Origin: Halobaculum rubrum
GTDB taxonomy: Archaea > Halobacteriota > Halobacteria > Halobacteriales > Haloferacaceae
Length of the DNA: 64,000 nt
Direction of reading: 5' to 3'
NCBI RefSeq assembly: GCF_019880225.1
Contig: NZ_CP082284.1
Location: forward strand, 2,232,001 to 2,296,000
The position numbers and the translations under genes were made by a program. Position 1 is the stretch's first letter. The number at the start of each line of letters is the position of its first letter. Below the pieces are notes generated by a model. That model saw nothing but the letters and a program-made list of their open reading frames with translations, searched no databases and was not told the origin of the DNA. Below are positions 55,751-63,545 of the stretch, one piece after another.

Positions 55751-56899
55751 ATGGCACAACTCGAACTCGAGGACGTACGAAAGGTGTTCACGGACGACGA
55801 CGGCTCGGATATCGTCGCCGTCGACGACGTGACGGTCGACATCGAGGACGGGGAGTTCCTCGTGCTCGTCGGCCCGTCAGGCTGCGGGAAATCGACGACG
55901 CTACGGATGGTTGCCGGGCTGGAGACGGTCACCAGCGGCGACATCCGTCTCGGCGGCCGGTCCATCGTCGGCCAGAAGCCGCAAGACCGGGACATCGCGA
56001 TGGTGTTCCAGTCGTACGCGCTGTACCCGCACATGACCACCCGGGAGAACATGTCGTTCGGGCTGGAGGAGTCCACGGACATGGCGGACGCGGAGATCGA
56101 CGAGCGCGTCGGGAACGCGGCCGACATGCTCGACATCCCGGAACTGCTCGACCGGAAGCCGTCGGAGCTGTCCGGCGGGCAACAGCAACGCGTCGCGCTC
56201 GGCCGGGCGATCGTCCGTGAACCGGAGGTGTTCCTGATGGACGAGCCGCTGTCGAACCTCGACGCCAAGCTCCGCTCGCAGATGCGGACGGAACTGCAGC
56301 GCATCCAGGACGACCTGGACACGACGACCGTCTACGTCACGCACGACCAGACCGAGGCGATGACGATGGGCGACCGGATCGCGATCCTCGACGGCGGCGA
56401 GCTCCAACAGGTCGGCACGCCGCTGGAGTGTTACCACCGCCCGGCGAACCACTTCGTCGCGGGGTTCATCGGCGAGCCGGCGATGAACTTCTTCGAGGCG
56501 ACCGTGGAGGGCGACCGGCTGGTCACGGACCGCTTCGAGTACCCGCTGACGGCCGACATGCGCGAGGCGGTCGAGGGCGCCGACGGCGTGACCCTCGGTA
56601 TCCGCCCGGAGGATATCGAGGTCACGGCCGACGACCGGGCGACCGACGGCGACGAGTTCGCCACGGTGGTCGACGTCGTCGAGCCGATGGGCAACGAGAA
56701 CGCCGTCTACCTCGGCTTCGGCGGGGACGCGACGGACACGTTCGTCGCGACCGTCGGCGGCATGCGCCGCATCGACGCCGGCGAGTCCGTCGTCGCGCGG
56801 TTCCCGTCGGACGCGGTTCACCTGTTCGACGCCGCCAGCGGCGACGCGTTGCACAACCGTTCGCTGGAGGACGCTGCCGATACCGATCCGCGGATCTGA
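55751..56899 (+). CDS. Sugar ABC transporter ATP-binding protein (UgpC/MsmK-type)
   Basis: ATPase of the sugar importer, 382 residues. It has Walker A GPSGCGKST (about 39-47), Q loop VFQSYALYPHMTTRENMSFG, signature LSGGQQQRVALGRAI (about 141-155), Walker B VFLMDEPLSNLDAKLR and switch VYVTHDQTEAMTMGDR. The C-terminal third (about 240-382) is the TOBE/MalK regulatory domain with GIRPEDIEV. The final residues (LHNRSLEDAADTDPRI) are acidic. ATG 55751 follows a poor leader; an upstream frame reads through the hairpins and is rejected. It completes the importer coded by the three upstream genes. Confidence 0.95.
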   Translation: MAQLELEDVRKVFTDDDGSDIVAVDDVTVDIEDGEFLVLVGPSGCGKSTTLRMVAGLETVTSGDIRLGGRSIVGQKPQDRDIAMVFQSYALYPHMTTRENMSFGLEESTDMADAEIDERVGNAADMLDIPELLDRKPSELSGGQQQRVALGRAIVREPEVFLMDEPLSNLDAKLRSQMRTELQRIQDDLDTTTVYVTHDQTEAMTMGDRIAILDGGELQQVGTPLECYHRPANHFVAGFIGEPAMNFFEATVEGDRLVTDRFEYPLTADMREAVEGADGVTLGIRPEDIEVTADDRATDGDEFATVVDVVEPMGNENAVYLGFGGDATDTFVATVGGMRRIDAGESVVARFPSDAVHLFDAASGDALHNRSLEDAADTDPRI

Positions 56900-57016
56900 G
56901 GGTCGGCCCGCGCTCGGTTTCACCGCGCCCGTCGCCGCCGGCCGGCGGCGAGCTTCCGGCGACGCGGGCGTTATCCCCGTCGGTCGACTCGGTGTCGCCA
57001 TGGAGGCGACCAGTCG

Positions 57017-57793
57017 ATGACCGACCCAGAGGGATCCGATCGCGACGAGCCGATCCCCGGCGGACAGGTTCGTCACGGAACGGGCGTGAACTCGACGCGC
57101 GCGTTCCCAACCGAGACACACCCGTCCCACCGCGACCCGTTCGTCCTGTTCGAGCGGTTCTACATCGACCCTGACACGGGGTTCCCCATGCATCCCCACC
57201 GCGGGTTCGAGATCGTCTCGTACATGCTCGACGGGGGGATGGAACACGAGGACTCTCTCGGTGTGTCACACACCGCCCGCGAGGGCGACGCGATGCAGAT
57301 TACGACCGGCGGCGGCATCCGTCACTCGGAGTTCCCCGCCGACGGGGCCGCCTGCAACGGGCTTCAGTTGTGGGTGAACCTCCCGCGCGAACGGAAGGAG
57401 ATCGAGGCCGACTACGCTGACGCCGCCGCCGCGGATCTCCCGACCGCGACCGAGGACGGCGCGACCGTGACGACCGTCGTCGGCGACGGGTCTCCGCTCG
57501 AACTCCACACGCCGATGGAGTATCTCGACGCCCGCGTCGACGACGCGTGGACCTGGACGGTCCCGGACGGCTGGACCGGCTTCGCCTTCGGCGTCGCGGG
57601 CGCCGGAACGGCCGACGGGGACCGGATCGACGCGGGTGACGTACTTCCGGTCGACGGCGGTCGATCGGTCGAGTTCGCCCCCCACGATTCGCAGTCCCCG
57701 TCCGACGGTGACGACGCCGGGTTCCGCGTGGTCTGCGTCGCCGGCGAGCCGCACGACGAGCCGATCCGCCAGCGTGGTCCGTACGTGCTGTGA
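57017..57793 (+). CDS. Pirin-family cupin protein
   Basis: Bicupin pirin of 258 residues. The N-terminal cupin has the metal-binding block PMHPHRGFEIVSYMLDG (His, His, Glu near 56-62) and GGGIRHSEFPAD (His, Glu near 97-103), the pirin signature. The second domain (about 155-258) has the usual strand pattern LDARVDDAWTWTVPDGWTGF but no metal ligands. Pirins act as quercetinases in some species; in others the role is unknown. A possible Shine-Dalgarno ggagg (57002-57006) is ten bases before ATG 57017. It lies after the ABC operon, on the same strand, but is probably separate. Confidence 0.87.
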   Translation: MTDPEGSDRDEPIPGGQVRHGTGVNSTRAFPTETHPSHRDPFVLFERFYIDPDTGFPMHPHRGFEIVSYMLDGGMEHEDSLGVSHTAREGDAMQITTGGGIRHSEFPADGAACNGLQLWVNLPRERKEIEADYADAAAADLPTATEDGATVTTVVGDGSPLELHTPMEYLDARVDDAWTWTVPDGWTGFAFGVAGAGTADGDRIDAGDVLPVDGGRSVEFAPHDSQSPSDGDDAGFRVVCVAGEPHDEPIRQRGPYVL

Positions 57794-57878
57794 GCGGCTC
57801 GCGATTCCTGTCGGGATCGCTACGTAAAGCGGATTCAGGGAACGCTCTTTTGCCGGACGGCCGTACAATGAACCGCAC

Positions 57879-58478
57879 ATGAGCTACGAACTCGATCCGT
57901 TGCCGTACGACTACGACGCACTGGAACCGCACATTTCCGAGCAGGTGCTGACGTGGCATCACGACACCCATCATCAGGGGTACGTCAACGGTTGGAACTC
58001 TGCGGAGGAGACGCTCGAAGCGAATCGCGAGGAGGGCGACTTCTCGTCCTCGGCCGGTGCCATTCGCGACGTGACGCACAACTCGTCGGGCCACATTCTG
58101 CACGACCTGTTCTGGCAGAACATGAGTCCCGAGGGCGGCGACGAGCCCTCGGGCGCGCTCGCCGACCGCATCGCCGAGGACTTCGGCTCGTATGAGGCGT
58201 GGAAAGGCGAGTTCGAGGCCGCGGCGGGCAACGCCTCCGGCTGGGCGCTGCTCGTGTACGACACGTTCTCGAACCAGCTCCGCAACGTCGTGGTCGACAA
58301 ACACGACCAGGGCGCGATCTGGGGCGGCCATCCGATCCTCGCGCTGGACGTGTGGGAGCACTCCTACTACTACGACTACGGCCCCGCCCGCGGCGACTTC
58401 GTCTCCGCGTTCTTCGAGGTCGTCGACTGGGACGAGCCCGCCACCCGCTACCAGCAGGCCGTCCAGCTCTTCGAGTAA
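57879..58478 (+). CDS. sod: Superoxide dismutase (Mn/Fe type)
   Basis: Removes superoxide in the cytoplasm. The 199-residue protein has the N-terminal LDPLPYDYDALEPHISEQVL and metal ligands in order: His near 26 (EQVLTWHHDTHHQGYVNGWN), His near 74 (SGHILHDLFWQNMSPEGG), and Asp and His in LALDVWEHSYYYDYGPARGD near 160-168. DVWEHSYY matches the Mn/Fe family signature DxWEHxYY. The exact metal cannot be told; haloarchaeal homologues are mostly manganese. Start ATG 57879 has gctcttttg at about -30. No peroxidase or regulator is adjacent. Confidence 0.95.
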   Translation: MSYELDPLPYDYDALEPHISEQVLTWHHDTHHQGYVNGWNSAEETLEANREEGDFSSSAGAIRDVTHNSSGHILHDLFWQNMSPEGGDEPSGALADRIAEDFGSYEAWKGEFEAAAGNASGWALLVYDTFSNQLRNVVVDKHDQGAIWGGHPILALDVWEHSYYYDYGPARGDFVSAFFEVVDWDEPATRYQQAVQLFE

Positions 58479-58666
58479 GCCGGCGACGACGAACGGATCC
58501 GGAGGGATCCGAGCCGGACACCCGCGTTCTTTCGACGCCACGCCCGGTAGCCGCGGCGCCGCAAGAGCCCACCAGCACGCCGGCGAACCGTCCCGATCGC
58601 TTGCAGTGTGCGCCATCAGTACTCTCGACACCCACAGTTAGGATGCTTGCGACACACACGGAGGCC

Positions 58667-59362
58667 ATGGAACTCGCCGAGGGCGTGTACGCGCTGGAGT
58701 TGACGATGGAGCGAGAGGAGGGAACGGCCGCGTTCCATCCAGTGGCCGTCGAGACGCCGAGGGGACCGCTGCTGATCGACGCCGGGCTCCCGGGACAGAC
58801 CGATCAGTTGGCGGCGGCGCTGTCGGAGCACGGGCTCGACCTGGCTGACGTTCGTGGGATCGTCCTCACGCACCACGACGGCGACCATGCGGGCTGTCTG
58901 GCGTCGGCGCGCGAGCGTGCGGCCGACCCCGTCGTGTACGCGCACGAGGCGGCGGCGCCGTACGTCGACGGCCGGGAGTTCCCGGTCAAGAGCGACCCCG
59001 ACGGCAACCGCTACGAGCCGGTTCCGATCGACGTGGAGCTACAGGACGGCGTGACGTTCCGGACGAAGGCCGGGCCGATGCGGGCGGTGTTCACGCCCGG
59101 CCACGCGCCCGGTCATCTGGCGTTTCACCTCCCCGAGGCCGAACTGCTGCTCGCGGCCGACGCGCTCCGCGGCGAGAACGGGGAATTGATCGGCCCGGCG
59201 GAGCACTTCACGCCCGACATGGCCGAGGCGACTCGATCGGTCGGACGCCTCGCGGGGTTGGACGCGGAAACGGTCCACTGCTACCATGGCGGCACCGTTG
59301 ACGCCGGGACCGCCGAGATCGAGGCGATATACGAATCGTTGACGGCCGAGTACTCGAGGTAG
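58667..59362 (+). CDS. Metallo-beta-lactamase-fold hydrolase
   Basis: Predicted hydrolase of 231 residues. Motif 2 is VLTHHDGDHAGCLASA (H-H-x-D-x-D-H form; first ligand HHDGDH at about 66-71), with upstream strand GPLLIDAGLPGQTDQL, then TPGHAPGHLAFHLPEAEL (His near 148) and LLAADALRGENG (Asp near 164), and the final HCYHGGTVDAG near 206. It has the general glyoxalase II/beta-lactamase layout without a specific subfamily sign. ATG 58667 is preferred over 58643 because agttagga lies at TATA distance. Confidence 0.83.
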   Translation: MELAEGVYALELTMEREEGTAAFHPVAVETPRGPLLIDAGLPGQTDQLAAALSEHGLDLADVRGIVLTHHDGDHAGCLASARERAADPVVYAHEAAAPYVDGREFPVKSDPDGNRYEPVPIDVELQDGVTFRTKAGPMRAVFTPGHAPGHLAFHLPEAELLLAADALRGENGELIGPAEHFTPDMAEATRSVGRLAGLDAETVHCYHGGTVDAGTAEIEAIYESLTAEYSR

Positions 59363-59441
59363 GGAGTCGGGGTCGAGAACGGGCCGCACGGAGGTTCCGC
59401 CGCCGGACGATTCATATCGCCACCGACCGAGGCGCCGATCG

Positions 59442-59903
59442 ATGGAGCACATCGAGATCGACGAGGTCGAGACCGGCGGCTTCGGCAACGACGTGGAGAT
59501 GCGACGCCTCACCGACGCGCTCGGGACCGAGGACATGGCGATCAACCACTACCGGCTCGAGCCGGGCGAGGGGTTCTCCGGCGGGCTGCACACCCACCTC
59601 GATCAGGAGGAGGTGTTCGTGATCCTCTCGGGGGCCGCGACGTTCGAGACGGAGGACGGCACCGTCGAGGTCGGCGAGGGGGAGGCGGTCCGGTTCGCGC
59701 CCGGCGAGTACCAGACCGGGAGCAACGAGGGCGATGAGGCCGTCGACGCGCTCGCGCTCGGCGCGCCGGCGGACTCGACGGAGGTTCGTGTGCCGGTCGA
59801 GTGCCGCGAATGCGGGCACGAGGCGCTTGCGGCGGTTCCGGACGACGACGGCATGGGGTTCGTGTGTCCCGAGTGCGGGACCGAGGCCGACCTCCCGACG
59901 TAA
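59442..59903 (+). CDS. Cupin domain fused to a C-terminal zinc ribbon
   Basis: A 153-residue protein in two parts. Residues about 30-110 are a cupin with GLHTHLDQEEVFVILSGAAT (His, His, Glu ligands near 50-57) and VEVGEGEAVRFAPGEYQTG, lacking the usual late His (P-G-E-Y-Q in place of P-x-x-x-H). Residues about 115-150 have two CxxC pairs, VECRECGHEALAAV and GFVCPECGTEAD, a zinc-ribbon pattern. A TATA-like ttcatatcg is 23-31 bases ahead of ATG 59442. The fusion suggests a regulatory or binding protein, perhaps interacting with nucleic acid or protein (inference). Confidence 0.8.
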   Translation: MEHIEIDEVETGGFGNDVEMRRLTDALGTEDMAINHYRLEPGEGFSGGLHTHLDQEEVFVILSGAATFETEDGTVEVGEGEAVRFAPGEYQTGSNEGDEAVDALALGAPADSTEVRVPVECRECGHEALAAVPDDDGMGFVCPECGTEADLPT

Positions 59904-59968
59904 CCGCCGGCGATCGCGACCGCTCCCGACCCGTCGCCCTTTAGCGACGCCGCGAACTACCGACGGGT

Positions 59969-60316
59969 ATGCCGATCGAGAAATCGGAGTTCCCGGGGCT
60001 GTACCCGTGCGACTTCTACACGCCCGCGGAGCTGTTCGAGCCGGACCGGATGTACACCGTCTACGAGATCGCGCGGCTCCTGCAGGGGCTGGAGCCGGAC
60101 GCCGAGATCGACGAGGGGACCGAGGAGGTGCTGCTCGACTGGGCGATCCCGTGGGTCATGACGAACGCGGAGGAGCTCGTCGTCGCGGAGCCGCGCGGGG
60201 ACGACGAGCCCGGCTACTACGGCGTGCGCCGGCCGGAGGACCTCGACGGCGCCGGCGACTCGGCCGACAGCGACGACTCCGAGCACCCGGACGACGCGTC
60301 CGCGGACGGAGCGTGA
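59969..60316 (+). CDS. Conserved haloarchaeal protein of unknown function
   Basis: A 115-residue protein with KSEFPGLYPCDFYTPAELFE, PDRMYTVYEIARLLQGLEPD and LLDWAIPWVMTNAEELVVAE. It is followed by an acidic, low-complexity C-terminal tail (about 85-115). From memory it may be the family catalogued as DUF5827, unverified. The conserved Cys/Trp/Pro positions suggest a small folded domain of about 80 residues. Its stop overlaps the following ATPase start by four bases (GTGA), so the two probably act in one pathway. Confidence 0.75.
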   Translation: MPIEKSEFPGLYPCDFYTPAELFEPDRMYTVYEIARLLQGLEPDAEIDEGTEEVLLDWAIPWVMTNAEELVVAEPRGDDEPGYYGVRRPEDLDGAGDSADSDDSEHPDDASADGA

Positions 60317-61152
60317 AGCTCCTCGTCGCCGGGGGCGACCCCGTCGACGCGGGCAAGACGACGTTCGCGGTCGGGCTCGCCGCGCGGCTCCGCGACGACG
60401 GCTCGCGACCCGCCGTGTTCAAGCCCCGCGCCGGCAACGACCGGTGGTTCGACCACGACGACGTTCGCCTCGCGGCGGACGACGGCCGGCTGTACGGGAA
60501 AGACATCGACCGACTGCTCCGGGCCGCCGAGGGCGACGCGACCCACGAGCGGCGGAACCCGATCCACCGCCTCTGGCGACCGACGTCGGGCGAGACCGGG
60601 CTGCTCGGCGAGTCCGGTCGGACGTTCCTCGTCGACCGCGTCCGGACCGCCGACGGCGACGAGTGGGTGGTGAACGGAACCGCCGAGGTCCCGTCCCGAC
60701 TCCGCGATGATCTCCCGCTCGGGGGCGCCCGTCGCGTCGACTCGATCCGGGCGGTCAACGACGCGATGCGCGAGCTCCACCTCCCCGCGCTCGACCGCCT
60801 CGCGGAGGACGTTCGCGCGGCCGGGGAGTCGGGTGTCGCGCTCGTGGAGTCGTACGGGGACGTGGCGATGCCGCTTCGCGAGGTCGAGTTCGACGCGGTC
60901 GCCGTCGTCGACCCCGGTCGGTGTCGCGTGTACGACGGCGACCGCTGGGCGCTCGCGCGCGAGACCGCGACCGGCGACCGCGACGAGGGGACGCTTGAGG
61001 TCCACGTCGACCGCGTGACCGCGATGCTCGATCCGCTCTCGACACACGACCTGCGCCCGCTGACCGGCGAAGAACGAGGCGACCCCGACGCCGTCGCGTC
61101 GGCGTACCGCGAGGCGTACGGCGAGTTGCTGGCGGCGGCGCGGGATCGATAG
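60313..61152 (+). CDS. P-loop ATPase of unknown role
   Basis: A 279-residue protein that starts KLLVAGGDPVDAGKTTFAVG, a Walker A of the form GGxxxxxGKTT typical of DTBS/CobQ/MinD-related NTPases, followed by strand PAVFKPRAGNDRWFDHDDVR. Later pieces are LFRDLP-like but without known motifs; LVESYGDVAMPLREV with AVVDPGRC may hold the Walker B. The substrate-type lysine/arginine rich patch HERRNPIHRLWRP sits near 75-90. Similar archaeal genes are annotated only as ATPase. Start GTG 60313 overlaps the upstream gene. Possible role: metal or cofactor handling (inference only). Confidence 0.72.
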   Translation: MKLLVAGGDPVDAGKTTFAVGLAARLRDDGSRPAVFKPRAGNDRWFDHDDVRLAADDGRLYGKDIDRLLRAAEGDATHERRNPIHRLWRPTSGETGLLGESGRTFLVDRVRTADGDEWVVNGTAEVPSRLRDDLPLGGARRVDSIRAVNDAMRELHLPALDRLAEDVRAAGESGVALVESYGDVAMPLREVEFDAVAVVDPGRCRVYDGDRWALARETATGDRDEGTLEVHVDRVTAMLDPLSTHDLRPLTGEERGDPDAVASAYREAYGELLAAARDR

Positions 61153-61204
61153 CGCGACTGACAGCCCGGGGCCGCTGACGGCTGCGCTGCGTCCGGTCGC
61201 CCCG

Positions 61205-61831
61205 CTACCGCGTTCGCGCCGCTCGCCCGGCGAGTTCCACGTGATCGAACGGCGAGTCCAGCACGCTGGGCCCGTGGCCGACGTGTAGCTCTCGGAGGCC
61301 GTCACCGTCGACGCGGTCGCGAACGCGGTCGATACTGCGGATCAGTGCATCTCGGTCGCCCTCCTCCAGATCCGTCCGGCCGAAGCCGCCGTTCTGGAAG
61401 ATCAGGTCGCCGGCGAACAGGACGCCCGCGTCCCCGTCGTACAGACAGAGGTGGTCGTTCTTGTGACCGGGCGTGTGCAGCGCCTCGTAGCTGCCGAGAC
61501 CCAAGTCGACGCTTCCGCCGTCGGGGATCTCGTTGTCGACCGAGGGCTGGCTCGTATCGAAGCCCCACGTCTCGACGCCGAAGGCGTCGCACACGGCCTC
61601 GACGTTGCCGACGTGGTCGTGGTGGGTGTGGGTGAGGACGACCGCGTCGAGGCCGTCGACGCGCTCGCGGACGAGCGGGAGGACGTCGAAGTTCGAGCCG
61701 GTGTCGACGAGGACGCGTCGGCCCGCGTCGCCGTCGTCGGTGGTCGCCGAGGAATCGGCGCTCGCGGGGCCGGACACGAGGAACGCGTTGCTCGTGAACG
61801 CCTGCACGCCGGCGGCGAGGTTGTGGATCAT
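61205..61831 (-). CDS. Metallo-beta-lactamase-fold hydrolase
   Basis: A 208-residue MBL protein. It begins MIHNLAAGVQAFTSNAFLVS, has an acidic insertion (SADSSATTDDGDAG), and then the classic motifs VLVDTGSN, LTHTHHDHVGNVEA (THxHxDH near 70-76), LHTPGHKNDHLCLYD (His near 122), LFAGDLIFQNGGFGRTDLEE (Asp near 143) and HVGHGPSVL (final His near 189). It is closest to the glyoxalase II/persulfide-dioxygenase-like group, but it is too short for the persulfide dioxygenase itself. It is convergent with the P-loop ATPase gene (52 bases). Confidence 0.86.
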   Translation of the reverse strand: MIHNLAAGVQAFTSNAFLVSGPASADSSATTDDGDAGRRVLVDTGSNFDVLPLVRERVDGLDAVVLTHTHHDHVGNVEAVCDAFGVETWGFDTSQPSVDNEIPDGGSVDLGLGSYEALHTPGHKNDHLCLYDGDAGVLFAGDLIFQNGGFGRTDLEEGDRDALIRSIDRVRDRVDGDGLRELHVGHGPSVLDSPFDHVELAGRAARTR

Positions 61832-61942
61832 GGACGTGCGTTCGGCGGCACGGGTCTTGGGGGTTCGCGTTCGGCGCCGTCGCGTCGGTGGCGGCGGCCC
61901 GGAAGCGAAACCGATAGTTGCGCCCGAGGTCACCGCTCGGCC

Positions 61943-62476
61943 ATGTCGACGGACGCGTCGGCGGTCCCCGACCCGCGCGCGGAGATGGAGGAACGAGGGT
62001 ACGAGATCGTGTACAGGCCGCACGAGGAGATGGCCCGCTACAACGCGTTCTACAACGTCGAGTACGAGGGCGAGGTGATCGCGCCGCCGGCCGCGCGGCG
62101 CGAGGGCGTGCCGCTGAACGAGGTGTGGGTGAGCGAGCTGTACCGCCCCTACGAGCGGTACCTCCTCCACCACGAGCTGAGCGAGATCCGGTTCCGCGCC
62201 GAGGGGTACGGCGTCGAGGAGGCGCACGAGCTGGCGTTGGAGGCGGACACGGTGTTCGAGGGCGACCCGAAGTGGGAGGAGCTGTGGACCGAAGTGAACG
62301 TCGTCCCGCCCGAGCGCGTCACGGCGCTGGAGGGATTCGGACCGACGCTGTTCGAGCGGATCCAGCGGAACCGGCCGTACTGCGACATGGACGAACTCGG
62401 CGAGGTACCAGGGATCGGACCGGAGCGACACGGCCGTCTCCGGGGGGCGTTCTGGTGTCTCGACTGCGATCTGTAG
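61943..62476 (+). CDS. Helix-hairpin-helix domain protein
   Basis: A 177-residue protein. The N-terminal two-thirds (about 1-130) is a novel globular region with ARYNAFYNVEYEGEVIAPPA and LHHELSEIRFRAEGYGVEEA. The C-terminal 45 residues form a helix-hairpin-helix: ALEGFGPTLFERIQRNRPYC and DELGEVPGIGPERHGRLRGA. The two G-x-G hairpins (GFGPT and GIGPE) bind the DNA backbone non-specifically. It ends in a cysteine pair, FWCLDCDL. It looks like a DNA- or nucleoprotein-associated protein. It lies 67 bases upstream of thyA but has no overlap. Confidence 0.78.
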   Translation: MSTDASAVPDPRAEMEERGYEIVYRPHEEMARYNAFYNVEYEGEVIAPPAARREGVPLNEVWVSELYRPYERYLLHHELSEIRFRAEGYGVEEAHELALEADTVFEGDPKWEELWTEVNVVPPERVTALEGFGPTLFERIQRNRPYCDMDELGEVPGIGPERHGRLRGAFWCLDCDL

Positions 62477-62543
62477 CGGTCCGCGTCCGCCGTCGGTCGC
62501 CACCTTCGGTACGTTTACGGCGACCCGGCCGCCCCTCTCGCGT

Positions 62544-63545
62544 ATGCAGCAGTACCTCTCGACCGTGGAGGACGTACTCCGGGACGGCGCCTACAAGCCG
62601 AACCGGACCGGCGTCGACACGCTCTCCTCGTTCTCGGCGCACTACGAGGCCGACCTCGCGGACGGCTTCCCCCTGCTCACGACGAAGGACCTGTCTGGCT
62701 TCCGCTGGAACTCGCTGATCCACGAACTTCTCTGGTATCTTTCGGGCGAGGAGCACGTCCGCGACCTTCGCGAGAAGACCGGCATCTGGGACGCGTGGGC
62801 AGACGATGAGGGGCGCCTCGACACCGCCTACGGTCGCTTCTGGCGTCGCTACCCCGTTCCGGAAGAGGGGCTGGAGGGCGAAACGTGGCCCGACGAGACC
62901 CACCGGTGGATGAACGACGACGAGCGCACCTTCGACCAGCTCGCGTACGTCCTCGACACCCTCCGCGAGAACCCGAACTCCCGGCGGATCGTCGTGAACG
63001 CGTGGCACCCCGCGAACGCGACCGTCTCGACGCTCCCGCCGTGTCACTACACCTTCGTGTTCAACGTCCAGGGCGACCGCCTGAACCTCCATCTCACCCA
63101 GCGCTCGGGCGACCTGGCGCTCGGCATCCCGTTCAACATCGCCGCCTACTCGATCCTCCTCACGGCCGTCGCTCGGCGCACCGGCTTCGAGCCCGGAACG
63201 TTCGCCCACAGCGTCGTCGACGCGCACGTCTACTGCGGGACTGAGGACCGCGGCGACTGGTACGGGCGGAACCGCGAGGAACTCGCCGGGCGCGTCGCCG
63301 CCGCGGAGTCGAGCGAGGCGTATCGGGAACTGGCCGACTGGGTCGAGGGGACCGCGCCGGCGGAGGCCGACGGCGACGAGAAGAAGGACCACGTGCCGGG
63401 GCTGCTGCGGCAGTTGGGCCGCGAGCCGCGCGAGAAGCCGACGCTGCGCGTCGCCGACAAGCCCCTCGACGACCTGACGTTCGACGACATCGAGCTGCTC
63501 GACTACGACCCCGCGCCGGGCATCGAGTTCGCGGTCGCCGAGTGA
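62544..63545 (+). CDS. thyA: Thymidylate synthase
   Basis: Converts dUMP to dTMP with methylene-tetrahydrofolate. The 333-residue protein has NRTGVDTLSSFSAHYEADL with the phosphate-binding Arg near 22, the catalytic cysteine in STLPPCHYTFVFNVQGDRLN (PPCH near 168), and LHLTQRSGDLALGIPFNIAAYSIL (RSGDLALG at about 190-197), plus HSVVDAHVYCG at the folate side. A halophile-type acidic insertion lies between about 255 and 285. Start ATG 62544 has cgtttacg at TATA distance. It overlaps the folA start by one base. Confidence 0.96.
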   Translation: MQQYLSTVEDVLRDGAYKPNRTGVDTLSSFSAHYEADLADGFPLLTTKDLSGFRWNSLIHELLWYLSGEEHVRDLREKTGIWDAWADDEGRLDTAYGRFWRRYPVPEEGLEGETWPDETHRWMNDDERTFDQLAYVLDTLRENPNSRRIVVNAWHPANATVSTLPPCHYTFVFNVQGDRLNLHLTQRSGDLALGIPFNIAAYSILLTAVARRTGFEPGTFAHSVVDAHVYCGTEDRGDWYGRNREELAGRVAAAESSEAYRELADWVEGTAPAEADGDEKKDHVPGLLRQLGREPREKPTLRVADKPLDDLTFDDIELLDYDPAPGIEFAVAE

